40,014 nt of DNA, taken from contig SHZI01000015.1 in NCBI GenBank assembly GCA_009692345.1, positions 1-40,014 on the forward strand, read 5' to 3'. Source of the DNA: Gammaproteobacteria bacterium. Its GTDB lineage: Bacteria > Pseudomonadota > Gammaproteobacteria > Steroidobacterales > GCA-2729495. The notes under the pieces were generated by a model. It searched no databases. It was not told where the DNA came from and worked only from the letters and a program-made list of their open reading frames with translations. Of this stretch, positions 16,448-24,227 are shown piece after piece. The translations under genes were made by a program, and so were the position numbers. The number at the start of each line of letters is the position of its first letter. The first letter of the stretch is position 1.

Positions 16448-17095
16448 ATGATCGACCTCTACACCGCTGCCACCCCCAACGGCCACAAGATCTCCATTGC
16501 GCTGGAGGAACTCGGCCTGCCCTACACCGTGCATGTCATCGACATGGGCAAGCTCGAACAGAAGCGGCCGGAATTCCTCCACATCAATCCGAACGGCCGG
16601 ATTCCTGCCATCGTCGATCGGGAGGCTGGTGATTTTCCGGTGTTCGAATCCGGCGCCATCCTGATTTACCTCGCGGAGAAGACCGGACGACTGATGCCTG
16701 CCGACATGAAGGGCCGCTCGACGGTCATCCAGTGGCTGATGTTCCAGATGGGCGGGATCGGCCCGATGATGGGCCAGGCGAACGTCTTCTTTCGCTACTT
16801 CCCGGAGAAGATCCAGCCCGCCATCGACCGTTACCAGACCGAAGTCCGGCGCCTGCTGGGCGTGCTGGACACGCACCTCGCGAACCGGAAGTACCTCGCC
16901 GGCGACTACTCCATTGCCGACATCGCCAACTGGTCCTGGGTCCGCACCCACAACTCGTCCGGCGTCACACTGGACGGCCTGCCCCATCTGAGCCGCTGGG
17001 TGACCCAGCTCGCCGCTCGGCCGGCGTGCCAGCGGGGTGTGGCGGTCCCGGCGGGCCAGGAGATGCCCACGGGCGCCGGGTCAGGAAAGGTCTAG
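16448..17095 (+). CDS. Glutathione S-transferase, nu-class (YfcG/YghU-like)
   Basis: 215 residues. An N-terminal thioredoxin-fold domain begins [20 protein letters not shown], with the Thr-Pro-Asn motif used by nu-class enzymes in place of the catalytic Tyr/Ser. The cis-Pro and [18 protein letters not shown] define the glutathione site. The helical C-terminal domain contains [16 protein letters not shown]. Nu-class members show disulfide-bond reductase or peroxidase activity on glutathione. It follows the DUF1838 gene by 26 bases. The 3' end overlaps the convergent DUF2237 gene by 15 bases. Confidence 0.9.
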   Translation: MIDLYTAATPNGHKISIALEELGLPYTVHVIDMGKLEQKRPEFLHINPNGRIPAIVDREAGDFPVFESGAILIYLAEKTGRLMPADMKGRSTVIQWLMFQMGGIGPMMGQANVFFRYFPEKIQPAIDRYQTEVRRLLGVLDTHLANRKYLAGDYSIADIANWSWVRTHNSSGVTLDGLPHLSRWVTQLAARPACQRGVAVPAGQEMPTGAGSGKV

Positions 17096-17470
17096 CGCGT
17101 TCGCCTTGAGAGCTGCGAGGTCGATGCTTTCCAGTGCCCGGCGGTGAGTCGCCCGCAGGTAGACCCGGGGAGCAACGCCGGCTTGATGTGCTTCGAGCCA
17201 GCGGGCCGCGCAGAGGCACCACCGGTCACCGGGCTTGAGGCCCGGAAAACCTGACTCCGGCTGGGGCGTGCTGAGATCGTTGCCCCGGGACTGGGAGTAC
17301 GCCAGAAACCCGGCGGTCACCGCCACACAGACTGTGTGGGAGCCGAAGTCATCCGCGTCAGTCTCGCAGCAGCCATTGCGGAACCACCCGGTCATCGGCC
17401 GGGTGCCGCAGGTCAGGAGCGGCTCGCCAAACACATTGAGCTGGGATCTGTCGTTACTGCCGCCGTCCAT
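17081..17470 (-). CDS. DUF2237 family protein
   Basis: 129 residues. Strongly matches the DUF2237 pattern: [58 protein letters not shown] and [14 protein letters not shown]. Conserved Cys residues (in the GCC and CLC motifs) may bind metal, but the function is unknown. It starts inside the last 17 bases of the sterol-desaturase-family gene, so the two are probably translated together. Its 3' end is convergent with the glutathione transferase gene. Confidence 0.88.
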   Translation of the reverse strand: MDGGSNDRSQLNVFGEPLLTCGTRPMTGWFRNGCCETDADDFGSHTVCVAVTAGFLAYSQSRGNDLSTPQPESGFPGLKPGDRWCLCAARWLEAHQAGVAPRVYLRATHRRALESIDLAALKANALDLS

Positions 17471-18266
17471 GCGGGGACGATAGCGCCGGAGAGGCGAATC
17501 CGCCAGTGGGCAGGAATGGCCGCTTAAGCAACCTGGCGAGCGACTCCTCCCGCTGACCCTCAACACCGATGGCCATATCCACCACGCGTCGGTTGGCGCT
17601 GCGGCTGCCAAACAGGCGGTCCCAGACCGACAGTACGGCCGAGTAGTTCGAATCCGTGTCCGTCTGCGTCGCGTGGTGGTGCACCCAGTGGATCGATGGC
17701 GTCACGATCAGGAGCGATAACCCTCGCTCGAGGCTCCGGGGCAAACGCAGATTGGAGTGGTGGAACAGGACAACCACGGCCAGCACTGTCTCGAACACGA
17801 CCACACTCGCCAGCGGCACACCAGCCACGATGATCACCAGCGCCCGCACGAGGGCGGACAGCAGGACCTCACCAAAATGGAAGCGCAGCGCCGAGCTGGC
17901 ATCGAGGAACTCATCCAGATGATGCACCTCGTGAAAGCGCCACAGCAGCGGCCAGCGGTGATTCAGGCGGTGCCACCAGTAGATCCAGAAATCGAGCAAC
18001 AGCAGGTCGAGCCCCAGGCCGATTCCGCCCGCCAGCCAGTCCGGCCGCCAGACTGGCGCCCAGTGGGCCGCCGCCGCAGCAACCGGCACCACCACGACCC
18101 AGCCGAGGAGACCATTGAAGCCTGCCAGCGACAGATTGCGGCCAACACGGCCCAACCCGCCAAGGGCCCGGGCCACCGGGAACAACCGTTCGAGCAGGAG
18201 GAACGCCAGCAGCGTCAGCAGGACGATACCGCCCTTGGCCTGGAGAAAAAGAAGAATGCGATCCAT
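17454..18266 (-). CDS. Sterol desaturase / fatty acid hydroxylase family membrane protein
   Basis: 270 residues with about four membrane segments and the diiron histidine boxes: HRLNH in YWWHRLNHRWP, HEVHH, and HWVHH in SIHWVHHHATQTDTD. It belongs to the FA_hydroxylase/ERG3-type superfamily, whose members hydroxylate or desaturate sterols, carotenoids or fatty acids with O2. The actual substrate is unknown; a carotenoid or hopanoid is as likely as a sterol. ATG 18266 is chosen since upstream codons lack membrane-protein character. A TATACT hexamer at 18285-18280 on the minus strand could be its -10. Confidence 0.87.
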   Translation of the reverse strand: MDRILLFLQAKGGIVLLTLLAFLLLERLFPVARALGGLGRVGRNLSLAGFNGLLGWVVVVPVAAAAAHWAPVWRPDWLAGGIGLGLDLLLLDFWIYWWHRLNHRWPLLWRFHEVHHLDEFLDASSALRFHFGEVLLSALVRALVIIVAGVPLASVVVFETVLAVVVLFHHSNLRLPRSLERGLSLLIVTPSIHWVHHHATQTDTDSNYSAVLSVWDRLFGSRSANRRVVDMAIGVEGQREESLARLLKRPFLPTGGFASPALSSPHGRRQ

Positions 18267-18351
18267 TTGAGTGCCGGGAAGTATAGGCGTAGCCCCGCCT
18301 GTCCCACTGTTTCGCCCAGGGTAATAGGCTCGTGGCGGCTGCGGTGCTTCT

Positions 18352-18708
18352 GTGGAAGTGGATCTGCGCAAGGGCGCGCACAAGCAGCCGGACTTCCTGC
18401 AGCTCAATACCTTCGGCCAGGTGCCCGTGCTGGACGATAACGGCACGGTCATCCCTGACTCCAACGCGATCCTCGTCTATCTCGCCCGGCGCTACGGTGG
18501 CGAAAGCTGGCTGCCGGGCGATCCCGTTGGTGCGGCGGCGGTCCAGCGCTGGCTGTCCGTCGCTGCCGGCCCGATTGCCTTCGGCCCCGCCAGGGCGCGC
18601 CTGATCATGGTGTTCGCCGCCAACGGCCTGCGGATCGAGGCCAGTGAGCGGCAGTTTCACTGGCCCCTGGGACCGTGGCCGGAAGCTCTTCCCGGCTTCG
18701 AACTCTGA
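18352..18708 (+). pseudogene. Glutathione S-transferase remnant
   Basis: This frame reads [43 protein letters not shown], and [17 protein letters not shown], the middle of the thioredoxin domain and first helix of a GST. The N-terminal 25-30 residues with the catalytic site are missing; an in-frame stop TAG lies only about 15 codons upstream of GTG 18352. The C-terminal domain is cut after ARLIMVF and the frame ends with PEALPGFEL, reminiscent of a GST C-terminus. This implies an internal deletion of most of the helical domain. It is unrelated in detail to the intact nu-class copy at 16448. Confidence 0.7.
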
Positions 18709-18819
18709 CTCCAGAACCCGCGTTTCTCCAGCAATTAGCTGGAATCGCGACTTTCAGCGTCGCCATTGCTCGCCTACGCTCACTTCTTGCGCGCTTCCCG
18801 TGCGTTACTGGGAGATCAT

Positions 18820-18840
18820 CTGTCAAGTCACGCTTGACAG
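18820..18840. promoter_or_regulatory. Palindromic operator upstream of higBA
   Basis: CTGTCAAG (18820-18827) and CTTGACAG (18833-18840) form a perfect 8-base inverted repeat with a 5-base spacer, 13 bases before the higB ATG. HigA antitoxins bind such palindromes to autoregulate, so this is a good operator candidate. The right arm contains TTGACA, a consensus -35, with TATACT 19 bases further on. That -10 would lie inside the first higB codons, so the functional promoter is uncertain. Confidence 0.6.
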
Positions 18841-18853
18841 CCTCCGGCTCCCG

Positions 18854-19138
18854 ATGGCTATACTCAGCTTCAGCAGCAAGAGTCTCGAGCGACTCTTCGA
18901 GGACGATGATCGCACAGGTTTTTCACCGGCCTCCGTTCGTAAACTCGGAGACATCCTCGCGGCGCTGGACAATGCCCGGACCCTGTCAGACCTGCGCGTG
19001 TTTCCCGGGTGGCGGCTCCACCCACTGTCCGGCAGCCTGGACGGGCTCTGGAGCCTCACGGTAACCAGAAACCGACGGGTCGTCTTCCACTTTTTCCGGG
19101 GCAACGCTTATGACGTGGACCTGGTTGACTACCACTAA
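18854..19138 (+). CDS. higB: HigB-type toxin (RelE superfamily mRNA interferase)
   Basis: 94 residues, complete. Features are KSLERLFEDDDRTGFSP at the N-terminus, FPGWRLHPLSGSLDGLWSL in the centre and the terminal VVFHFFRGNAYDVDLVDYH, the usual HigB end. HigB cleaves mRNA at translating ribosomes, and HigA neutralises it. Only one ATG is available in a sensible position. It lies 12 bases before higA in the usual toxin-first order and just downstream of a perfect palindrome. The toxin-side sequence of the damaged pair near 14 kb is clearly a different homologue. Confidence 0.88.
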   Translation: MAILSFSSKSLERLFEDDDRTGFSPASVRKLGDILAALDNARTLSDLRVFPGWRLHPLSGSLDGLWSLTVTRNRRVVFHFFRGNAYDVDLVDYH

Positions 19139-19150
19139 GGGGTGATTGCG

Positions 19151-19450
19151 ATGGCCATGAAGACCCCCCCGCACATGGGCGGTTTCATCTGGCGGCAGAT
19201 ACTGGAACCACTCGGCCTGACCGTCAGCGAGGCTGCCGTCGCCCTGGGTGTCTCCCGGCAGGCGTTGTCCAACCTGTTGAACGAGCACGCGGCGTTGTCG
19301 GCCGAGATGGCCCTGCGCATCGAGAAGGCTTTTGGCCCGCGGCTCGAGCACCTGATGCAGATGCAGCTGGCCTACGACGTCGCCCAGGCACGCTCGCGGG
19401 AGCGGAGCATCCGGGTGCAGAAGTTCCGGAAGGCGGCGACCCGAGGCTAG
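19151..19450 (+). CDS. higA: HigA-type antitoxin, Xre family
   Basis: 99 residues. The helix-turn-helix is LTVSEAAVALGVSRQALSNL, followed by SAEMALRIEKAFGPRLEHL and a basic tail. It pairs with the HigB directly upstream; AAGGGGTG ends 5 bases before ATG 19151. GTG 19142 and ATG 19157 are in-frame alternatives. It probably represses the operon through the palindrome at 18820-18840. Confidence 0.88.
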   Translation: MAMKTPPHMGGFIWRQILEPLGLTVSEAAVALGVSRQALSNLLNEHAALSAEMALRIEKAFGPRLEHLMQMQLAYDVAQARSRERSIRVQKFRKAATRG

Positions 19451-19487
19451 GTGTCGCCAACGAAGGGCAGCACTGCCGAAAGCAGCT

Positions 19488-21095
19488 TCAGCTCCCCGCG
19501 ATCCTCAGCCACAGGGTCTTCAGGTAGGCAGGCTCCTCCCGCGTAATCGGAAAGTCCGGCGGCTGGGGCACATAGTGCTCCTGAACGATGCCCCGCCCCG
19601 CCCCCAGGATGGCGCCCCGCACCTGAGCGACAAAGGACGCCGGCATCAGGCGCGCTGTATTCGTCGAGGCCAGCAGCACGCCGTTGGCTCGCAGGAGCGG
19701 CAGCGCCAGGGAAACCAGAAGTCCGTAGTCCGTCTCGCTGCGGAAATCCCCATGCTCCCGCGACCGGGAAAACGTTGGCGGGTCGAGGATCAGCACGTCA
19801 AACTGGCGGTCCTTTCTCGCCAGGCGTCTCAGCCAGTCGAAGACATCGCCGTAGATAAAGTCATGGGCGGCGGGGTCCAGGCCATTCAGCTCGAAGTTGC
19901 GCCGCCCCCAGTCCAGGTATTTGCGGGACAGATCCAGGCTCGTCACGCGGGCTCCGCCCAGCGCGGCGCACACGCTGAAACCACAGGTGTAGGCGAAGCA
20001 GTTGAGCACTTCCGGTTTGCCGGACTGCCCCTCGGCGCTGAGCGGAAAGCCGGCCGCTACGTGGCCCGTCAGGAGACGCCGCCGGTTGTCCCGCTGGTCG
20101 AGGAACAGGCCCACTGAGTAGCCTTCGGTCAGGCTGAGTTCAAAGGTCACGCCGTTCTCGCGGACCGGCAAGCGCTCCGGGGTCGCTGCGCCCGTGAGGA
20201 GCTGGGGAGAGGCCTCGGCGACGGGCACCTTCCGGACCTGACGGAGCAACTGCTTGAAGTAGACGCCCTGAATGGCGGGCGAGCCTTCCCCGGAACCCAG
20301 GAGAGCACTGGCTGCCGCCCCGGTTGGCGGGTCCTCCCCCGCCAGCAGCAGCCATCCCCCGAGACGGTCCCGATAGCGCCCCGGTTCCCCGTCCGCCGCG
20401 CCCTGCACACACCGAAACGTATCCGTGGCCGCCCGGTCGATGACCGCGTCCCGCAGTTGCCGGGCCGCCGGTGTGGCGAAATCCGGCGGCGCCGCCAGGC
20501 GCAGAACATCCCCGGATCCCGGCTGCTTCAACGCCAGTTCAGCCGCGTGCAGATGTAGTCGGGCGGCGGCAGTTCCGCCGTAGAGCGCATCACCCAGGAT
20601 GGGCAGGCCCTCTGCAGCCGCATGAACGCGAATCTGGTGGGTACGCCCGGTCACAGGCTCCGCCTCGAGCCAGGTGCACGCCCCCTCCCGGCGCAGGAAC
20701 CGAAACCGGGTCTCAGACCGCTCGCCACCCGCGGTCAGGGGACGGCTCTCGTAGTGAGCCCCACTCCGCAGGATCGACGAAAGCACGGTGAACTCGTCCC
20801 GCAGCACCGGCCGGTCGGTCACCAGGATGTAGCGCTTGTGGACTTCCCGCTCGGTGAACTGGCGGGTGAGGGCTCGATTGGCCACGGTGGTCTTGCCAAA
20901 CACCAGCAGCCCGCTGGTGTCCTTGTCGAGACGGTGGATGATCGCGAGTTGCGCCCACCGGGGTTCCCGGTGTTTCAGCCAGTCGTAGATGCCCTCCCCC
21001 GCGTGGGGTCCGGGCGCATGGGTGTTCCAGCCGGGCGGCTTGTTCACTACCAGCAGATCGTCGTCTTCGTAAACGACGCAGGGTGGCAGAATCAT
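19488..21095 (-). CDS. Fusion protein: RluA-type pseudouridine synthase + RlmI/K-like SAM methyltransferase
   Basis: 535 residues in two enzymatic halves. Residues 1 to about 225 are an RluA-family pseudouridine synthase: catalytic Asp57 in [20 protein letters not shown], and the RTHQIRVH motif at 151-158. Residues about 235-535 are a class I SAM methyltransferase of the RlmI type: [14 protein letters not shown] at 329-342, SAM motif [11 protein letters not shown] at 365-375, the acidic DLS at about 388 and the DPPTFSRS motif near 438. It could isomerise a uridine and methylate a nearby base in 23S rRNA; the target positions are unknown. ATG 21095 overlaps the stop of the VF530 gene by 4 bases (ATGA). 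The preceding genes encode an rRNA helicase and RNase D, consistent with a role in ribosomal RNA. Confidence 0.9.
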   Translation of the reverse strand: MILPPCVVYEDDDLLVVNKPPGWNTHAPGPHAGEGIYDWLKHREPRWAQLAIIHRLDKDTSGLLVFGKTTVANRALTRQFTEREVHKRYILVTDRPVLRDEFTVLSSILRSGAHYESRPLTAGGERSETRFRFLRREGACTWLEAEPVTGRTHQIRVHAAAEGLPILGDALYGGTAAARLHLHAAELALKQPGSGDVLRLAAPPDFATPAARQLRDAVIDRAATDTFRCVQGAADGEPGRYRDRLGGWLLLAGEDPPTGAAASALLGSGEGSPAIQGVYFKQLLRQVRKVPVAEASPQLLTGAATPERLPVRENGVTFELSLTEGYSVGLFLDQRDNRRRLLTGHVAAGFPLSAEGQSGKPEVLNCFAYTCGFSVCAALGGARVTSLDLSRKYLDWGRRNFELNGLDPAAHDFIYGDVFDWLRRLARKDRQFDVLILDPPTFSRSREHGDFRSETDYGLLVSLALPLLRANGVLLASTNTARLMPASFVAQVRGAILGAGRGIVQEHYVPQPPDFPITREEPAYLKTLWLRIAGS

Positions 21096-21325
21096 ACGGG
21101 CCCGGGCGGTTGGACCTGCAGATAGAGGCTCTCAACCTTCTGGCGCGCCCAGAGGGTCCGGCGCAGAAACTTGAGGCTTGAGGCCACGCTCGGGTCGTTG
21201 GTGAAGCACCGGATCGGAAGGCGGCGGCCCAGTTCGTCCCAGCCAAGAACATCCACAAGCTCACTGACGATGGCCTCGAGGGTAATCCCGTGCAACGGAT
21301 TCTTTGGCTGTGGCCTCGTCGTCAC
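21092..21325 (-). CDS. VF530 family (DUF2132) small protein
   Basis: 77 residues. Matches the VF530/DUF2132 pattern: [36 protein letters not shown] and [21 protein letters not shown] structure of this family exists and DNA binding has been suggested from fold, but the function is not established. The GTG start overlaps the dbpA stop (GTGA) and the stop overlaps the fusion-protein ATG, so it is made together with rRNA-acting enzymes. An RNA-related role is an attractive guess from context. Confidence 0.87.
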   Translation of the reverse strand: MTTRPQPKNPLHGITLEAIVSELVDVLGWDELGRRLPIRCFTNDPSVASSLKFLRRTLWARQKVESLYLQVQPPGPV

Positions 21326-22734
21326 TTCTCGCGGCCAATCTGGGGACTGCCAAGTTGATAGACGCGAAAGGCCTTCCCCTTGATCTTGCCGGCGCGCAAC
21401 CCGCGCAGCGCGGCCTCGGCCCGGTCGCTGCGGACAGCGACATAAGCCCGTTGGGCGCCGATATCGATCTTGCCGATGGCTTCACCGGGCAGGGCGACGT
21501 CGCCGGTGAGGGCGCCGAGCAGATCGCCCGCCCGGAGCTTGTCCTGACGACCACCTTCGATGATCAACGTCGTCATCAATGCGGTTGGTGGCCGGCGCGT
21601 TTCGTTGACGGGTAGCTGGCCCCACCGCACGGGTGCCCCGGCCTTTAACTCGAGGGCCGCGATGCGACCACGCTCCCGTGGTGCACAGAGCGCCAGAGCG
21701 AGGCCCTTCTGACCCGCACGACCGGTGCGGCCAATGCGGTGCAGGTGAATGTCAGGATCAGTGGACAGCTCCCACGACACGACAGCCGCCAGGCCCTTGA
21801 TGTCGAGCCCGCGGGCGGCGACGTCCGTGGCCACGAGTACCGTGCAGCTCTTGTTGGCGAAACGCAGCAGCGCCTCGTCCCGCTCCCGTTGTTCCAGTTC
21901 GCCATGCAACGCCAGGACGGAAAAGCCCCGCTTCGTGAGCTCCGCCGCGACATCCCGCACGTCGTTGCGGGTGTGGCAGAAGACCAGCGCCGATTCCGGC
22001 TCATAGTGCAGTAGCAGTGCGGCCAGGGCGTCGCTGCGGCTGCCCGACTCAACCTCGAAGAAGAGCTCCTCAATATCGTCAGTGCTGACCACGTTGTCGA
22101 CGGTGACCTCGACGGGACTGCGCTGCAGGCGACGGCTTAAGGAACGGATTTCATCGGGGTAGGTCGCTGAAAACAGCAGCGTCTGGCGCTCCTTTGGCGC
22201 CTGGTCCACGACCGCGGTGATCGCGTCGAGGAAGCCCATGTCGAGCATGCGATCGGCCTCATCGAGCACCAGCACCCGCAGCGCGGAGAGTTCGAACGTC
22301 GCGCGCCCCAGGTGATCGAGGATGCGGCCCGGCGTGCCGACGATGACGTGGGGAGCGGTCTGCAGCGACGGCGTCTGGGTCCGCACGGGCACCCCGCCGC
22401 AGAGGGTCACGACCCGGAGGTTCGGTATGAAACGTGCAAGGCGCCGCACCTCGATGCTGACCTGATCGGCGAGCTCCCGCGTAGGACAGAGCACGAGGAC
22501 CTGCACCTGGTCCCGTTCCACGTCGATCCGGGCCAGCAGCGCCAGGCCGAACGCCACAGTCTTGCCGCTGCCGGTGCGCGCCTGGGCGATCACGTCCTTG
22601 CCCGCCAGCAGGCTCGGCAACGCGTGCTCCTGGACCGGCGTCATCTGGGTGAAGCCCAGCACGGCAATCGCCCGGGCTAGCGGTGGTGCCAGAGCCAGCG
22701 CGGCAAAGGTGCTGGCAGCCGGCTGCCCGTTCAC
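21322..22734 (-). CDS. dbpA: ATP-dependent RNA helicase DbpA
   Basis: 470 residues. A DEAD-box helicase with Walker A ARTGSGKT at 52-59, [16 protein letters not shown] at 158-161 in [27 protein letters not shown] and [10 protein letters not shown]. The C-terminal part ([18 protein letters not shown] to the end) matches the RNA-binding domain that directs DbpA to hairpin 92 of 23S rRNA during 50S assembly. The GTG start overlaps the rnd stop by GTGA, and its own stop overlaps the VF530 gene. Confidence 0.93.
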   Translation of the reverse strand: MNGQPAASTFAALALAPPLARAIAVLGFTQMTPVQEHALPSLLAGKDVIAQARTGSGKTVAFGLALLARIDVERDQVQVLVLCPTRELADQVSIEVRRLARFIPNLRVVTLCGGVPVRTQTPSLQTAPHVIVGTPGRILDHLGRATFELSALRVLVLDEADRMLDMGFLDAITAVVDQAPKERQTLLFSATYPDEIRSLSRRLQRSPVEVTVDNVVSTDDIEELFFEVESGSRSDALAALLLHYEPESALVFCHTRNDVRDVAAELTKRGFSVLALHGELEQRERDEALLRFANKSCTVLVATDVAARGLDIKGLAAVVSWELSTDPDIHLHRIGRTGRAGQKGLALALCAPRERGRIAALELKAGAPVRWGQLPVNETRRPPTALMTTLIIEGGRQDKLRAGDLLGALTGDVALPGEAIGKIDIGAQRAYVAVRSDRAEAALRGLRAGKIKGKAFRVYQLGSPQIGREK

Positions 22735-23879
22735 CCGCAGAGGCCGCGCAACGCGTCGCCATACCGGGCCGCACGCCGCGCGCCGAGCTGGGGCACAGTG
22801 GCCAGATCGGCGGCGCCATGCAGCGTGAGATGCTCCAGCGCTCGCGCGGGCAATACGAGCTGCAAGGGCACGGTGCGGCCGTCGGCTTTGGTCCGGCGCT
22901 CGGCTTCGTCCCGGCGCCAGGCCTTGAGGCGCTGCTCCCGGGCCTGGGCCTCCGGCGTCATGCGCAAGAATTCCCTGCGTGCGGGCGCGGGATCGTCCTT
23001 GGCCAAAGCCATTGCCTCAAGCAACGCAGGACCGTAGCGGTCGACGATGTAGCTTTTGAGCCGCGACTTCTTCAGGTCCGCTGGGGTCGCCGGCGGGTGC
23101 CGGGCGAGCAACCCGAGTACCTCGTTGTTGATCATGCGCCCCGCCGGCAGGTTCTCGGCCTGGGCTGCCCCATCCCGCCAGGCATAGAGCCGGGCAAGAA
23201 CTCGCAGGCCATCCGGCCCCAGGGCATTAACGTCGCGGATTCTCCACATCCCTGAGGGATCGAAGCCGCCATTCCAGCCCGACGCCGCGACGACCCGGTT
23301 CGCCTGGTCAACTTCGTCCTCAATGTCGGCGGCAGCGACGGCTGTCTTCAGGGTCTCGGCGATACCAGGCAGGTAGACGACGTCATCGATCGCGTAGGCG
23401 AGCGCCTCGGGATGCAACGGGCGCGTGGCCCAGTCGTAGGTGGCCCAGGCCTTGCCCAGCACGACGCCGGTCATGGCCTCGACGAGGCTGCCGTAGCCGG
23501 TCTTCGGCCAGCCCAGCAGCGACGCGGCCTGTTGCGTGTCCCAGACCCCGCCCATTTCGATGCCGAAGTCCCGACGCATGCAGGCGGCGTCGTACTCGCC
23601 GCCGTGGAGGTACAGCGGCCGGTCGGTGCGCTCGAGCTCGGCCCGCAGGGGCGTGAGTACGGCCGAGGGCGTCTGGCTGGCGACAACGCCGAGGGCCAGC
23701 GGGTCGATAACGAAGAACCCGCCACCGGCGTTGATCTGGATCAGGCAGACCTGCTCCCGGTAGACGAACATCGAGTTGGACTCGCTGTCGAGGGCCACCC
23801 AGGGGGCGGCGGCAAGGGCCTTGGCCACGGTGGCAAGCTGGTCGGGATGGTCGACGCGAAGATGGTTGGGTATGGACAT
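22731..23879 (-). CDS. rnd: Ribonuclease D
   Basis: 382 residues. 3'-5' exoribonuclease for tRNA and other stable RNA maturation. The DEDDy active site is visible: D31 and E33 in VALDSESNS, D97 in LHGGEYDAAC, and Y162/D166 in AYAIDDVVYL. An HRDC domain follows from about residue 205. First gene of a four-gene overlapping set (rnd, dbpA, VF530, fusion enzyme) transcribed leftward. A TATACT hexamer lies 8-13 bases before the ATG, which would put the start of transcription at or very near the start codon. Confidence 0.93.
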   Translation of the reverse strand: MSIPNHLRVDHPDQLATVAKALAAAPWVALDSESNSMFVYREQVCLIQINAGGGFFVIDPLALGVVASQTPSAVLTPLRAELERTDRPLYLHGGEYDAACMRRDFGIEMGGVWDTQQAASLLGWPKTGYGSLVEAMTGVVLGKAWATYDWATRPLHPEALAYAIDDVVYLPGIAETLKTAVAAADIEDEVDQANRVVAASGWNGGFDPSGMWRIRDVNALGPDGLRVLARLYAWRDGAAQAENLPAGRMINNEVLGLLARHPPATPADLKKSRLKSYIVDRYGPALLEAMALAKDDPAPARREFLRMTPEAQAREQRLKAWRRDEAERRTKADGRTVPLQLVLPARALEHLTLHGAADLATVPQLGARRAARYGDALRGLCG

Positions 23880-23886
23880 GGCCGGC

Positions 23887-23892
23887 AGTATA
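23887..23892 (-). promoter_or_regulatory. Possible -10 element for rnd (short or leaderless mRNA)
   Basis: On the minus strand TATACT occupies 23892-23887. Transcription would begin around 23880, next to the rnd ATG at 23879, leaving almost no leader. No convincing -35 is seen at the usual spacing. In the same 84-base gap CATAAT at 23914-23919 may serve as -10 for the divergent DUF4404 gene. Confidence 0.35.
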
Positions 23893-23963
23893 AGGAACCT
23901 GCGATCAACCGTGCATAATGCTGCAGGAATTCAGCAGTTAACTTAAGGATCAGGACCAGCCGA

Positions 23964-24227
23964 ATGGAACAGCAGCGGTTACATGCACTGCTGGTCGAAC
24001 TCGACCGGGAACTCAAGTCAGCCGGCGCGCTGGATGCCCGGTCCCGGGAACTGGTCGACCAGGTCCTCACTGACGTCCGCCAGCTCAACGTGCCCACTGA
24101 CAAGAGTGAGCATCAGTCGGTCGAGACCCGTCTGCGGGAGCTGGTGCTGCGCTTCGAATCCGACCACCCCCGGCTGTCCGGGGCTGTGAGTCAGGTCGCC
24201 GACGCCCTCGGCAAGATGGGCATCTAG
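23964..24227 (+). CDS. DUF4404 family protein
   Basis: 87 residues, helical and charged: QQRLHALLVELDRELKSAG, ELVDQVLTDVRQLNV and LRFESDHPRLSGAVSQVADA, ending LGKMGI. This matches the small DUF4404 family of proteobacteria, whose function is unknown. It is divergent from rnd. Its TAG stop shares the palindrome CTAG with the stop of the convergent nadE gene, so the two genes overlap by 4 bases at their ends. Confidence 0.82.
   Translation: MEQQRLHALLVELDRELKSAGALDARSRELVDQVLTDVRQLNVPTDKSEHQSVETRLRELVLRFESDHPRLSGAVSQVADALGKMGI

Noticed and set aside
18834-18864. TTGACA-TATACT as the main higBA promoter
   Set aside because: The 19-base spacing is long and the -10 lies within the higB coding region, so it cannot drive full-length higB from ATG 18854; kept only as a possible internal promoter.
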